Source of the DNA: JADKAV01 sp041393775
Lineage (GTDB): Bacteria; Actinomycetota; Actinomycetes; S36-B12; UBA10799
Assembly: GCA_041393775.1 (NCBI GenBank)
Contig: JAWKJM010000009.1
Span: 1 to 64,000 of the forward strand
Length of the DNA stretch: 64,000 nt
Reading direction: 5' to 3'
Both the position numbers and the translations under genes were made by a program. Under the pieces are notes generated by a model. The model ran no database searches. It saw nothing but the letters and a program-made list of their open reading frames with translations, and had not been told where the DNA came from. Positions within the stretch are counted from its first letter, which is position 1; each line of letters opens with the position of its first letter. Positions 52,653 through 61,251 of this stretch are shown piece after piece.

Positions 52653-53411
52653 GTGAGCACCGACCTACCCCATGCGGTGACCGACGTCTGCGCCCGGATC
52701 GGATGGCCGACTCCGCGGGTGGTCGACCGCACCGGTTCCACCAATGCCGACCTGGTCGCCGTGCCGGGTCACGGCGCCGTCCTGGTCGCCATCGAGCAGA
52801 CCGCGGGCAGAGGTCGTCGGGACCGGTCCTGGGTGAGTCGGCCCGGCGAAGGCCTGACCTTTTCGGTGCGGCTCGAGGCCCCCTCCACCGTGACGGCCTG
52901 GGGCTGGATCCCGTTGCTGGCAGGGGTCGCTGTCGCCGACGCCATCCGCGACAGCGGGGTCCCCGAAGTCGGGCTCAAGTGGCCCAACGACGTCGTTGGC
53001 GGGTCCGGAAAGCTGGCGGGGATCCTCGTGCAGCGTGACGGCGACGCGGTCATCGTCGGAGTGGGCGTCAATCTGCGTTTCGCCGGCGACCCTCCGGACC
53101 CGAACGCGGTGAGCGTGGCCGAACTGGGTGGCGAACCCGATGCCGATCAGGTTCTGGCCTCGGTGGTGGGATATCTGCACGGGTGGTGGACACGGTTCGT
53201 GGAGGCGGCAGGGGACGCCCACCGGTGCGGACTGGAGACGGCTTATCTGGGACGATGTGTGACCGTCGGCAGCGACGTGGAGGTCCGGGCGCCCGACGGC
53301 CGGTGGCGCGGCTTCGCGGAGAGCATAGATGACCAGGCGCGGTTGCTGGTTCGCGATGACCAAGCCGTCGTCCACCGGGTATCGGCTGCGGACGTGACGC
53401 TGCGGGGGTGA
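52653..53411 (+). CDS. birA: Biotin--[acetyl-CoA carboxylase] ligase
   Basis: 252 residues, catalytic and C-terminal SH3-like domains only, without the N-terminal repressor helix-turn-helix. RTGSTNADLV, the biotin/ATP loop QTAGRGRRDRSWVS, LKWPNDVVGGSGKLAGILVQ and VGVGVNL are all present. It makes biotinyl-AMP and biotinylates AccA3. GTG 52653 sits at the predicted transcription start. Its divergence from accD5 with overlapping -10 boxes couples enzyme and modifier expression. Confidence 0.95.
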   Translation: MSTDLPHAVTDVCARIGWPTPRVVDRTGSTNADLVAVPGHGAVLVAIEQTAGRGRRDRSWVSRPGEGLTFSVRLEAPSTVTAWGWIPLLAGVAVADAIRDSGVPEVGLKWPNDVVGGSGKLAGILVQRDGDAVIVGVGVNLRFAGDPPDPNAVSVAELGGEPDADQVLASVVGYLHGWWTRFVEAAGDAHRCGLETAYLGRCVTVGSDVEVRAPDGRWRGFAESIDDQARLLVRDDQAVVHRVSAADVTLRG

Positions 53412-53416
53412 TCTGC

Positions 53417-53433
53417 GTGCCAAAAAGTGGCAC
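53417..53433 (+). promoter_or_regulatory. Small inverted repeat upstream of the PH-domain gene
   Basis: GTGCCA-AAAAG-TGGCAC, 6-bp arms, between birA stop and ATG 53443. Could be an operator or a weak hairpin for birA. Confidence 0.35.
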
Positions 53434-53442
53434 GATCAAGCC

Positions 53443-53997
53443 ATGGCATACCCGCAGAAACTTCTTGGCAACGAAGAGCAGATCCAGTTCGAGTTGCGTC
53501 CGGCCTGGAAGACGCTGATCTGGCCGGCTTTCTGGCTCGTCGTGATCATCGGAGTCTTCTTCTTCGCGCTGGGCCGGGTCAGTTCGTGGTTCGACGGGGC
53601 GACCGGCGACATCATCACCTGGGTGTTGATCGTCGTAGCGCTGATCGCGTTGTTCATCCTGGTGATCAGGCCGTTCCTCTTCTGGTGGACGACGCAGTAC
53701 GTGTTCACCAATCGCCGCATCATCATCCGCACCGGGATCGTCGCGCGCAAGGGTCGGGACATGCCCTTGTCGAAGGTGAACGACGTGTCCTTCGACCACT
53801 CGTTCTGGGAGCGGCTGTTGAACACCGGCACCCTGATGATCGAAAGTGCCGCTGAGAACGGGCAACTCGTGATCGAGAACATCCCGGATGTGGAGACGGT
53901 CCAGCGGGAGGTGTACCGCTTGCACGACGAAGACGACGCCTTCCGGCGCAACCGCACCGGCGGCCCCGATCACAGTCCGCCGACCAACGAATCGTGA
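53443..53997 (+). CDS. Membrane protein with bacterial PH domain
   Basis: 184 residues. Two membrane helices (LIWPAFWLVVIIGVFFFALG, WVLIVVALIALFILVI) followed by a bPH2-type domain: WWTTQYVFTNRRIIIRTGIVARKGRDMPLSKVNDVSFDHSFWERLLNTGTLMIESA. The C-terminal tail is charged and disordered. The YdbT/DUF304-like family has no firm function; the position beside birA matches the mycobacterial Rv3278c context. It ends in a GTGA overlap with the cyclase. Confidence 0.88.
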   Translation: MAYPQKLLGNEEQIQFELRPAWKTLIWPAFWLVVIIGVFFFALGRVSSWFDGATGDIITWVLIVVALIALFILVIRPFLFWWTTQYVFTNRRIIIRTGIVARKGRDMPLSKVNDVSFDHSFWERLLNTGTLMIESAAENGQLVIENIPDVETVQREVYRLHDEDDAFRRNRTGGPDHSPPTNES

Positions 53998-55031
53998 CCT
54001 CCGGCGAATCGGCCGGATCCGGCTCCCCGGCGCGGCCCCGAACACTCGCCGAGATCCAGGAGAGCCTGCTCGGTGGACCGTTGAAGTACAGGCGGGAAGA
54101 GGTGTCCGGAGACGCCGGCATCCCACTGGAATCTGCCCGCACCCTGTGGCGGTCGATGGGATACGCAGATGTGGGCGAAGCGGTCGCGTTCACCGATGAG
54201 GATGTGACCGCGCTGCACCGCATGCTGCACCTGATCGAGGTCGGCAAACTCGACCCCGACACCGCCAACGACCTGGTCCGGGGCCTGGGCCAGACGACAG
54301 CCCGCTTGGCAGATTGGCAGATCAACACCCTCGCCGGTCTGCTGGAGCGTCAAAGTGTGATCGATGCCTCCGACGGTTTGGCCGCCCGCACTCTCGGGGA
54401 GTTCGCGGACGAGCTCGATGCGCTCATGCCCGATCTCGAAGCGCTGCTGGTCTACGTTTGGCGGCGCGCTGTGGCCACCGCGGTGACCCGGGCGGCGGCG
54501 GTCGGGGGTGCCTCGCCGGCGGGGTCGGAGTCCGGGGTGCTCACCGTGGGTTTCGCGGACATGGTCGGCTACACGCGGATGTCGCGACGGTTGCCCGAGA
54601 CCGAACTCGCCGGACTCGTGCAACGGTTCGAGGCGGTGAGTTCGGACATCGTGGCGGCCGCCGGCGGCCGGGTCGTCAAGACGGTGGGCGACGAAGTCCT
54701 CTTCGTCACGAGCAGCGCTGAGGACGCGGCGAGGATCGCCGTGGGCCTGCACGCCACGCATACCGAGGACAACAGCTGCCCGGAGATGCGGATCGGCCTG
54801 GCTACAGGACAGGTGGTGTCGAGAATGGGCGACGTGTTCGGCACCACGGTCAATCTGGCCAGCCGGCTGACGGCGATGGCCAAGCCCGGCGGAACCCTTG
54901 TCGACACCGAGACCAAGACGCATCTCGAGGCCGACTCCGCATTCGGCCTGCGTGCGCAGCGGGGGCGGCCGGTGCGCGGCTTCGGGGTGGTCCGTCCTTT
55001 CGTCCTCACCCGGGCCAAGCCACCGCAGTGA
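53994..55031 (+). CDS. Class III adenylate cyclase with N-terminal regulatory domain
   Basis: 345 residues. Residues ~15-170 are a helical module like the autoinhibitory domain of mycobacterial Rv1264; ~182-340 is the catalytic domain. Metal Asp189 (GFADMVGYT) and Asp233 (KTVGDEVLF), substrate-specifying Lys229 and Asp280, and transition-state Asn287 and Arg291 (VNLASRL) are all present, so it should be active and ATP-specific as a homodimer. Likely makes cAMP in response to an internal signal such as pH. GTG overlaps the previous stop. Confidence 0.92.
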   Translation: MTSGESAGSGSPARPRTLAEIQESLLGGPLKYRREEVSGDAGIPLESARTLWRSMGYADVGEAVAFTDEDVTALHRMLHLIEVGKLDPDTANDLVRGLGQTTARLADWQINTLAGLLERQSVIDASDGLAARTLGEFADELDALMPDLEALLVYVWRRAVATAVTRAAAVGGASPAGSESGVLTVGFADMVGYTRMSRRLPETELAGLVQRFEAVSSDIVAAAGGRVVKTVGDEVLFVTSSAEDAARIAVGLHATHTEDNSCPEMRIGLATGQVVSRMGDVFGTTVNLASRLTAMAKPGGTLVDTETKTHLEADSAFGLRAQRGRPVRGFGVVRPFVLTRAKPPQ

Positions 55032-55053
55032 AGGCGCCCCTACGCTACGAAGT

Positions 55054-56577
55054 GTGGACAGTCAGGATCTGAAGAGTCTTACCGAAGAGGTCGCGGCCGG
55101 CGGCGCGGCCAAGTACCACAAGGCCAATGCCCGGCGAGGCAAGTTGTTCGCCCGCGCCCGCATCGACCGGCTCGTCGATGCGGGGTCCTTCGTGGAGGAC
55201 GGCATGTTCGCCAACGTCAAAGCCACGGGGCTGCCAGCCGACGGTGTCGTGACAGGCACTGCGACCATCGACGGCCGCCCGGTGGCCTTGATGGCCAATG
55301 ATTCCACCGTCAAGGCGGGGTCCTGGGGCGCGCGCACCGTGGAGAAGATCATCCGGATCATCGAGGTGGCGTACAAGACGGGTGTGCCGATGGTCTACCT
55401 CGTGGATTCGGCCGGAGCGAGGATCACGGATCAGGTCGACCTGTTCCCGGGCCGCCGCGGAGCGGGCAAGATCTTCCACACCCAGGTGAAGGCCAGCGGT
55501 GCGATCCCGCAGGTGTGCGCGCTGTTCGGCCCGTCGGCGGCCGGCGGCGCCTACATCCCCGCGTTCTGCGACATCGTGATCATGGTCGAGGGCAATGCCA
55601 GCATGTATCTGGCCAGTGACCGCATGGTTCAGATGGTCACCGGCGAGAAGACGACGTTGGAGCAGATGGGCGGGGCACGGGTGCACTGCGTCGACAGCGG
55701 GGTCGGGCACATGCTGGCCAAGAGCGAAGCGGACGCTTTGCTCGGGGTGCAGCGCTACTTGTCCTACCTGCCGGAGAACTGGCGCGAACACCCCCCCTCC
55801 GCAGCGCCGAGATCGCCGGGCAACGTGGATCTGCGTGCCTTGGTGCCGGACTCGGAGCGCCAGGCCTTCGACATGTACAAGTACGTCCGCGGGCTGGTGG
55901 ACACCGACTCCTTCTTCGAGATCCATGCCCTCTGGGCCACGGAACTGATCGTCGGCTTCGCCCGGATGGAGGGCGAGGTGGTCGGGATCGTCGCGAACAA
56001 CTCGAGTTCCAAAGGCGGGGCACTGTTCGTGGATTCCGCCGACAAGGCCGCCCGGTTCGTGCAGTTGTGCGACGCTTTCAACGTCCCGTTGGTCTTCCTG
56101 TCCGACGTACCCGGCTTCATGGTGGGCACTCAGGTCGAGAAGCAAGGGATCATCCGGCACGGCGCCAAGATGATAACGGCCGTCAGCGAGGCCACGGTCC
56201 CGAAGTTCTGCGTCGTCGTACGCAAGGCGTACGGCGCTGGTCTGTACGCCATGGCCGGTCCCGGGTTCGACCCCGACGCGACGATCGCGCTGCCCACCGC
56301 GAAGATCGCCGTGATGGGTGCTGAAGCTGCGATCAACGCTGTCTATGCGAACAAGATCGCCGCGCTGGAGACCGAGAACGAGCGGACCAAGTTCATCCTC
56401 GCGATGCGGGAGGAGTACGAGCAAGACATCGATGTGATGCGGCTGGCCTCGGAACTGGTGGTGGACGCAGTCATCGAGCCGGAGGACCTGCGCGCCGAGT
56501 TGATCGCCCGTATAGCCCGGGCCCGCAGCAAGGACCGCCGCTTCTCCGAGCGCCGGCACGGCGTCACGCCGGTGTAG
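55054..56577 (+). CDS. Acyl-CoA carboxylase beta (carboxyltransferase) subunit, second paralogue
   Basis: 507 residues. KLFARARIDRLVDAGSFVE, MANDSTVKAGSWGARTVEK, VDSAGARITDQVDLFPGRRGAGKIF, PSAAGGAYIPAFCDIVIMVEG, HGAKMITAVSEATVPKFCVVVRKAYGAGLYAM. It differs from AccD5 in the ARITDQVDLFPGRRG insertion, which recurs in a distinct actinobacterial AccD group; substrate not assignable (methylcrotonyl- or another acyl-CoA possible, given the acyl-CoA dehydrogenase downstream). GTG 55054 has TACGCT 7 nt upstream. Would use AccA3 as partner. Confidence 0.88.
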   Translation: MDSQDLKSLTEEVAAGGAAKYHKANARRGKLFARARIDRLVDAGSFVEDGMFANVKATGLPADGVVTGTATIDGRPVALMANDSTVKAGSWGARTVEKIIRIIEVAYKTGVPMVYLVDSAGARITDQVDLFPGRRGAGKIFHTQVKASGAIPQVCALFGPSAAGGAYIPAFCDIVIMVEGNASMYLASDRMVQMVTGEKTTLEQMGGARVHCVDSGVGHMLAKSEADALLGVQRYLSYLPENWREHPPSAAPRSPGNVDLRALVPDSERQAFDMYKYVRGLVDTDSFFEIHALWATELIVGFARMEGEVVGIVANNSSSKGGALFVDSADKAARFVQLCDAFNVPLVFLSDVPGFMVGTQVEKQGIIRHGAKMITAVSEATVPKFCVVVRKAYGAGLYAMAGPGFDPDATIALPTAKIAVMGAEAAINAVYANKIAALETENERTKFILAMREEYEQDIDVMRLASELVVDAVIEPEDLRAELIARIARARSKDRRFSERRHGVTPV

Positions 56578-56581
56578 TGCG

Positions 56582-56607
56582 GCCGACCACCGCTGGTGGC
56601 GGTCGGC
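56582..56607 (+). terminator. Hairpin terminator after the second accD
   Basis: GCCGACC/GGTCGGC stem with extra pairs inside (one mismatch), starting 5 bp after the stop. Confidence 0.6.
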
Positions 56608-56637
56608 GAGCAAGCATCGGGCCGCCCTGACCGGGTC

Positions 56638-56752
56638 ATTGTTACGTAGTTGCAGGCGCCCAGGACGCTGCGCGACGAAGTTGCGGGTGACACGCCCGGC
56701 GGACCCCGCAACTTCGTCACAAAGTCGCTCGGGGACTCGCAACTTCGTGACA
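56638..56752. repeat. Family A four-armed intergenic repeat, copy 3
   Basis: Arms at 56638-56656 (ATTGTTACGTAGTTGCAGG), 56670-56689 (CGACGAAGTTGCGGG), 56703-56723 (CCCGCAACTTCGTCACAA) and 56731-56752 (TCGCAACTTCGTGACAA), order F-F-R-R, between the convergent accD and gtrA genes. Confidence 0.85.
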
Positions 56753-56783
56753 AGGGGCGGGCTCGCGCTGACGTGCGAACCTC

Positions 56784-57275
56784 TCAGACCAGCGCTTCGT
56801 CGGCGACGACCTCGGCGGGCAGTTCGGGGAAGACCCATTTGCGGTAGGACCAGAAGCGGAACAGGGTTCCCAGGCCCAAGCCGATGATGTTGGCGCTGAT
56901 GTTGTCGGCCAGCGGACTGGTCAGGCTCAAGGCGTAGTGACTGAACCACAACACGCTCAATGTGATGAGCAGCGCGACCCCGTTCAGCACGAAGAACAAG
57001 ATGTACTCGCGGGCGTAACTGGTGCGGCCGCGGTCGGAGAACGTCCAGATCCGGTTGCCGATGTAGGCCACGGTCGTGGCAACGATCACCGAGATGACCT
57101 TGGCGGTCAGCGGCTTGTCGTAGAACGGGCCCTCGCCACCGGCGAACCGCAGAACGTTGAACAACCCGACATCCACGACCAGGGCCACAAGGCCCACGAC
57201 ACCGAACTTGGCCATCTGCTGGACCAGGTCCTCAACACGCAGCCATGCGGACCGGACCGCGACGGGGGTTCTCAC
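56784..57275 (-). CDS. GtrA-family membrane protein
   Basis: 163 residues with four predicted membrane helices: FGVVGLVALVVDVGLFNVLRF, VISVIVATTVAYIGNRIWTF, YILFFVLNGVALLITLSVLWF, ISANIIGLGLGTLFRFWSYRKWVF. GtrA proteins take part in flipping or transfer of polyprenyl-linked sugars for wall or arabinogalactan-type polymers. GTG 57275 lies exactly 6 nt after TACTCT, so leaderless. Internal Met21 would be an alternative short start. Confidence 0.9.
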   Translation of the reverse strand: MRTPVAVRSAWLRVEDLVQQMAKFGVVGLVALVVDVGLFNVLRFAGGEGPFYDKPLTAKVISVIVATTVAYIGNRIWTFSDRGRTSYAREYILFFVLNGVALLITLSVLWFSHYALSLTSPLADNISANIIGLGLGTLFRFWSYRKWVFPELPAEVVADEALV

Positions 57276-57281
57276 CTCCCC

Positions 57282-57287
57282 AGAGTA
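57282..57287 (-). promoter_or_regulatory. -10 box of leaderless gtrA transcript
   Basis: TACTCT on the minus strand, 6 nt before GTG 57275. Confidence 0.45.
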
Positions 57288-57349
57288 CCTGCCAGGGGCA
57301 GAAACTAGTCTGGAACACAGCCGTGATTTTGCTCACCGAAAGGCCCGCC

Positions 57350-58504
57350 ATGGATCTGCGACTGACAGAAGAACACGAGGCGCTGCGCAAGACCGTCGCC
57401 GCCTTCGCGCACGACGTGGTAGCCCCGGTGATCGGTGACTACTACATGCGCGGCGAGTTCCCCTATCCGCTGGTGGCCCAGATGGCCGAGATGGGTCTGT
57501 TCGGCCTGCCATTCCCCGAGGAGTACGGCGGGATGGGCGGCGATTACACGGCGCTGTGCGTTGCGATCGAGGAACTGGCCCGGATCGATTCCTCCATCGC
57601 GATCACCCTGGAAGCCGCCGTCAGCCTCGGTGCGATGCCCATCTACCGGTTCGGCTCCGAGCAGCTGAAGGCCGAATGGCTGCCCAAGCTCACCTCCGGG
57701 CAGATGCTCGGGGCGTTCGGCTTGACCGAACCCGGGGCCGGCTCGGATGCCGGTGGCACCACCACCACCGCCCACCTCGACGGCGACGAATGGGTGATCA
57801 ACGGCACGAAGGCCTTCATCACCAACTCGGGTACGGACATCACCGGTCTGATCACGGTCACTGCGGTGACCGGCGAGCACGCCGGCCGCAAGGAGATCTC
57901 AAGCATCCTGGTCCCCGCCGGCACGGCTGGGTTGAGCGTGTCCGCGCCCTACAAGAAGGTCGGCTGGGACGCCTCCGACACCCACGAGGTTTCGTTGGTG
58001 GACGTGCGGGTTCCCGCGCGGAACCTCGTCGGGGATCGCGGTCGCGGTTACGCACAGTTCCTGTCAATCCTCGACGAAGGGCGGATCGCGATCGCGGCGC
58101 TGTCCACGGGGCTGGCCCAGGGGTGTGTGGACGTCAGTGTCGACTATGCCCACGAGCGGGAGGCGTTCGGCCGCCCGATCGGCACCAACCAGTCGATCCA
58201 ATTCATGATCGCCGATATGCAGATGCGCTCCCACCTGTCCCGGCTCGCCTGGCGGGAGGCCGCCGGGCGCATGGAGCGCGGTGAGCCCTTCAAGCAGCAG
58301 GCGGCCATCGCCAAGTTGTACACATCGGAGGCGGCCATGGACAATGCCCGCGCGGCAACGCAGGTGCACGGCGGTTACGGGTTCATGATCGAGTTCCCGG
58401 CCGGCCGGTTCTATCGCGACGCGAAGATCCTCGAAATCGGGGAAGGGACCAGCGAGGTGCAGCGGATGCTGATCGCTCGCGACCTGGGGCTGCCCAGTGC
58501 CTGA
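57350..58504 (+). CDS. Acyl-CoA dehydrogenase
   Basis: 384 residues, standard ACAD length. LFGLPFPEEYGG, GAFGLTEPGAGSDAGGT (FAD and substrate contact), WVINGTKAFITNSGTDI, HGGYGFMIEFP, and the C-terminal EGTSEVQRMLIARDLG carrying the catalytic Glu. It oxidises an acyl-CoA to the enoyl-CoA, passing electrons to ETF. ATG 57350 has GAAAGG 6 nt upstream; TAGTCT at 57306-57311 is a likely -10. It overlaps purK by 8 bp; the link between fatty-acid or branched-chain oxidation and purine synthesis is positional only. Confidence 0.92.
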   Translation: MDLRLTEEHEALRKTVAAFAHDVVAPVIGDYYMRGEFPYPLVAQMAEMGLFGLPFPEEYGGMGGDYTALCVAIEELARIDSSIAITLEAAVSLGAMPIYRFGSEQLKAEWLPKLTSGQMLGAFGLTEPGAGSDAGGTTTTAHLDGDEWVINGTKAFITNSGTDITGLITVTAVTGEHAGRKEISSILVPAGTAGLSVSAPYKKVGWDASDTHEVSLVDVRVPARNLVGDRGRGYAQFLSILDEGRIAIAALSTGLAQGCVDVSVDYAHEREAFGRPIGTNQSIQFMIADMQMRSHLSRLAWREAAGRMERGEPFKQQAAIAKLYTSEAAMDNARAATQVHGGYGFMIEFPAGRFYRDAKILEIGEGTSEVQRMLIARDLGLPSA

Positions 58505-59648
58505 CCTGCCTGCAGGCACCCCCCGGGTCGGGATCATCGGAGGTGGCCAACTCGCGCGGATGAGCCAGCAGCCGGCCATCGCGCTGGGGATCCAGCTGCA
58601 TGTGCTGGCCGACTCCGAACACGACAGCGCCTCCCAGGTGGTTCCGGCCATGTCTGTCGGGGCCGCCCAGGATGCCGACGCGATCCGTGCCCTGGCCGCC
58701 GACGTCGATGTGGTGACCTTCGATCACGAGCACGTGCCGCTGGCCGTCGTCGAGGCGCTGGAGGCAGACGGGGTGGCCGTCCACCCGGGCTCCCACGCGC
58801 TCGCGTTCGCACAGGACAAGGCGGCCATGCGGGCCCGGCTGGCGCAGGCAGGTTTCCCGGTGCCGCACTGGCAGCAGGTCGGTGCGGTGCAGGAAGTCGT
58901 GGATTTCGATGCGGACTGGCCCAAGGTCCTCAAAGCGTCCAAGGGCGGTTATGACGGCAAGGGGGTGTGGATCGTCGCGTCCGAGGCCGAGGCTGACGAC
59001 GTCATGTCCCACAGCCTCGGCCCGGGCGCGGTCTGGATGGTCGAAGAACTCGTCGCCTTCAGCCAGGAGATCGCGGTGCAGGTGGCCCGGTCGCCACACG
59101 GTCAGGCGGTGGCCTATCCGCCGGTCCGCACCGTGCAGTCCGACGGGATCTGCGTCGAGGTGGTCGCGCCCGCACGGCCGAACAGCGCGTCCGAAGAGCA
59201 GGCGGAGGCCTTGGCACTGGGCATCGCCAAGGAACTGGGCGTGGTCGGGATGCTGGCGGTCGAACTCTTCGACACCCCCGACGGGCTGATCGTCAACGAA
59301 CTCGCGATGCGGCCGCACAACTCCGGTCACTGGACCATCGAAGGCGCCCAGACCTCACAGTTCGAGAATCACCTGCGTGCCGTGCTGGACTGGCCGCTGG
59401 GCGACCCGCGGCCGCGACAGCCCAAGGCCGTGATGTCGAACATCCTCGGCGGGGACGTCGAAGACCTGCACATCGCGTTCAGGCACGTGATGGCCCGCGA
59501 CCCGGGATTGAAGATCCACCTGTACGGCAAGGATGTGCGCCCGGGGCGCAAGGTGGGGCATGTGACGGCACTCGGCGAAGATGAGGAATCGTTGCTGGAG
59601 CGCGCCCGACATGCAGCAGACTACTTCCAGGGAGTCATCGATGAGTGA
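58497..59648 (+). CDS. purK: N5-carboxyaminoimidazole ribonucleotide synthase
   Basis: 383 residues, ATP-grasp enzyme. RVGIIGGGQLARMSQQPAIALGI, FDHEHVP, KASKGGYDGKGVWIV (ATP loop), VEELVAFSQEIAVQVARS, and VNELAMRPHNSGHWTIEGAQTSQFE at the active site. It converts AIR, bicarbonate and ATP to N5-CAIR in purine synthesis. GTG 58497 overlaps the preceding stop. Followed by purE with an 8-bp overlap. Confidence 0.97.
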   Translation: MPDLPAGTPRVGIIGGGQLARMSQQPAIALGIQLHVLADSEHDSASQVVPAMSVGAAQDADAIRALAADVDVVTFDHEHVPLAVVEALEADGVAVHPGSHALAFAQDKAAMRARLAQAGFPVPHWQQVGAVQEVVDFDADWPKVLKASKGGYDGKGVWIVASEAEADDVMSHSLGPGAVWMVEELVAFSQEIAVQVARSPHGQAVAYPPVRTVQSDGICVEVVAPARPNSASEEQAEALALGIAKELGVVGMLAVELFDTPDGLIVNELAMRPHNSGHWTIEGAQTSQFENHLRAVLDWPLGDPRPRQPKAVMSNILGGDVEDLHIAFRHVMARDPGLKIHLYGKDVRPGRKVGHVTALGEDEESLLERARHAADYFQGVIDE

Positions 59649-60141
59649 GCCTCAGATCGCAGTGGTGATGGGCAGCGACTCGGACTGGCCGGTGATGTGC
59701 GAAGCGGTCAACGCGTGCGCCGAGTTCGACGTGGACTGCGTGGCCGACGTGGTGTCTGCCCACCGGATGCCCGAACAGATGCTGGAGTTCGGACGGACTG
59801 CAGCTGACCGGGGGATCAAGGTCATCATCGCCGGGGCCGGAGGAGCCGCGCACCTGCCCGGGATGCTCGCCGCGGTGACCCCGCTGCCCGTGATCGGCGT
59901 GCCGGTGCCGCTGGCGAAACTCGACGGACTTGACTCCTTGCTGTCCATAGTCCAGATGCCGGCGGGGGTGCCTGTGGCTACGGTCGCGATCGGCAATGCC
60001 CGCAACGCAGGCCTGCTCGCCGTACGGATACTGGCGGCGTCGGATTCGGTTCTGCAGGAACGGGTGGTCGCATTCCAAACGGCTCTGCGTGATTCCGCGC
60101 AGGCCAAGGGCGAGGTCGTGCGGAAGGCGCAGACACTGTGA
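59641..60141 (+). CDS. purE: N5-CAIR mutase, class I PurE
   Basis: 166 residues. MGSDSDWPVM (phosphate site), VVSAHRMPEQM (catalytic His), IIAGAGGAAHLPGMLAAVTPLPVIGVPV, and LLSIVQMPAGVPVATVAIGNARNAG. It rearranges N5-CAIR to CAIR, the step after PurK. ATG 59641 has GGGAG upstream and lies inside the purK end; the stop overlaps the next GTG by 4 bp. Confidence 0.98.
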   Translation: MSEPQIAVVMGSDSDWPVMCEAVNACAEFDVDCVADVVSAHRMPEQMLEFGRTAADRGIKVIIAGAGGAAHLPGMLAAVTPLPVIGVPVPLAKLDGLDSLLSIVQMPAGVPVATVAIGNARNAGLLAVRILAASDSVLQERVVAFQTALRDSAQAKGEVVRKAQTL

Positions 60142-60620
60142 CGAACGGCGACTACTGCCGGTTGCCCGGCCAGTCCAGCCCGGATCGCGACCCGCGGTTG
60201 TACGGCACCGACGAGGTGGTCGCCGGACTGCTCGCCGACGCCCGCACCTGGTTCGTCGTGGGGCTGAGCCGCAACACCGCGCGGGCGGCCTACGGAGTGG
60301 CCGCGTTCCTGCAGCGGGAGGGCCGTTCCATCACCCCGATCCACCCCAAGGCGGAGGACGTCCGCGGGTCGAAGGGTTTCGCGACTGTGGAGCAGGCGGC
60401 TGCGCTGCTGGGGCCGCCGGATGTCGTCGATTGCTTCGTGCACAGCGAAATCGTCGGCCCCATCGTCGACTCGGCGATCGCGGTCGGGGCGGGTGCGGTG
60501 TGGCTGCAGTTCGATGTGATCGATGAGGCCGCTGCTGTGCGGGCCCGCGAAGCGGGGCTGTCTGTGGTCATGGACCGATGCCCGGCGGCGGACTGGCCGC
60601 GTTTGGGTCCTGCTGCCTGA
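60138..60620 (+). CDS. CoA-binding domain protein
   Basis: 160 residues, single Rossmann CoA_binding_2 domain: WFVVGLSRNTARAAYGVAAFLQREG, ITPIHPKAEDVRGSKGF, VVDCFVHSEIVGPIVDSAI, GAVWLQFDVIDEAAAVRAREAGLSVVMDRCPAADWPRL. Members bind CoA or acyl-CoA, possibly as a regulator; the C-terminal MDRCPxxDxPRL motif is diagnostic. Coupled to purE by a GTGA overlap; function unproven. Confidence 0.9.
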   Translation: MTNGDYCRLPGQSSPDRDPRLYGTDEVVAGLLADARTWFVVGLSRNTARAAYGVAAFLQREGRSITPIHPKAEDVRGSKGFATVEQAAALLGPPDVVDCFVHSEIVGPIVDSAIAVGAGAVWLQFDVIDEAAAVRAREAGLSVVMDRCPAADWPRLGPAA

Positions 60621-60711
60621 CGCGGCTGCTCGCGTGCGAACCACCAAGGGCACTGGTTCGAATCACAAGTCACGCGTCAGACGACATCTCCGCCCCGGCG
60701 GGGACCGCGAC

Positions 60712-61251
60712 TCAGTGGGCGTACGTCGCGACCAGCACCCCTCGTGCGATCGTGTGGGCAGTGAGGTTGAACCCCGCGATGGCAGCGGATGTGTCGGGCG
60801 ACAGGTCCAACGTCTCGACGTCGAGCGCATGGACGGCGAAGAAGTAGCGGTGGGGGTGGTCGCCGGGCGGCGGGGCCGCGCCGCCGTACCCGCATGACCC
60901 GTAGTCGGTGCACAGTTGCACGACCCCCTGCGGCATCCCGCTGCCGTCGGCAGCTCCGGCTCCGCGCGGCAAGGATGTGACATCGGCCGGGATGTTGACG
61001 GCGATCCAGTGCCACCAGCCGCTGTGAGTCGGGGCATCAGGGTCGAAGCAGGTCACGGCGAAACTGCGGGTCTGCGCGGGGAAACCGGACCACGACAATT
61101 GGGGGGACAGGTCCTCGCCGCCGGCGCTTCCGTGCACGTGGCGCGTCTTCAGGGCGGCTCCCTCGGTGATGTCCTCGCTGGTGACCTCGAAGGCCGGAAC
61201 CTCTGGCAGGTTTTCGTAGGGTCCGGGCGGGCGGTTTCGCTTGAGTTCCAC
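60712..61251 (-). CDS. PEBP/YbhB-family phosphatidylethanolamine-binding-like protein
   Basis: 179 residues. LSPQLSWSGFPAQTRSFAVTCFDPDAPTHSGWWHWIAVNIPADV, the PEBP ligand pocket, then YGGAAPPPGDHPHRYFFAVHALDV and IARGVLVATYAH. No export signal, so cytoplasmic. Bacterial members have no firm role beyond ligand binding. GTG 61251 has TAGACT 7 nt upstream. Convergent with the CoA-binding gene across ~90 bp. Confidence 0.9.
   Translation of the reverse strand: MELKRNRPPGPYENLPEVPAFEVTSEDITEGAALKTRHVHGSAGGEDLSPQLSWSGFPAQTRSFAVTCFDPDAPTHSGWWHWIAVNIPADVTSLPRGAGAADGSGMPQGVVQLCTDYGSCGYGGAAPPPGDHPHRYFFAVHALDVETLDLSPDTSAAIAGFNLTAHTIARGVLVATYAH

Noticed and set aside
60620..60680. T-loop-like GGTTCGAATC after the CoA-binding gene, suggesting a tRNA
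   Set aside because: The stem around it does not pair (ACTGG versus CACAA) and no acceptor or anticodon arm could be drawn.
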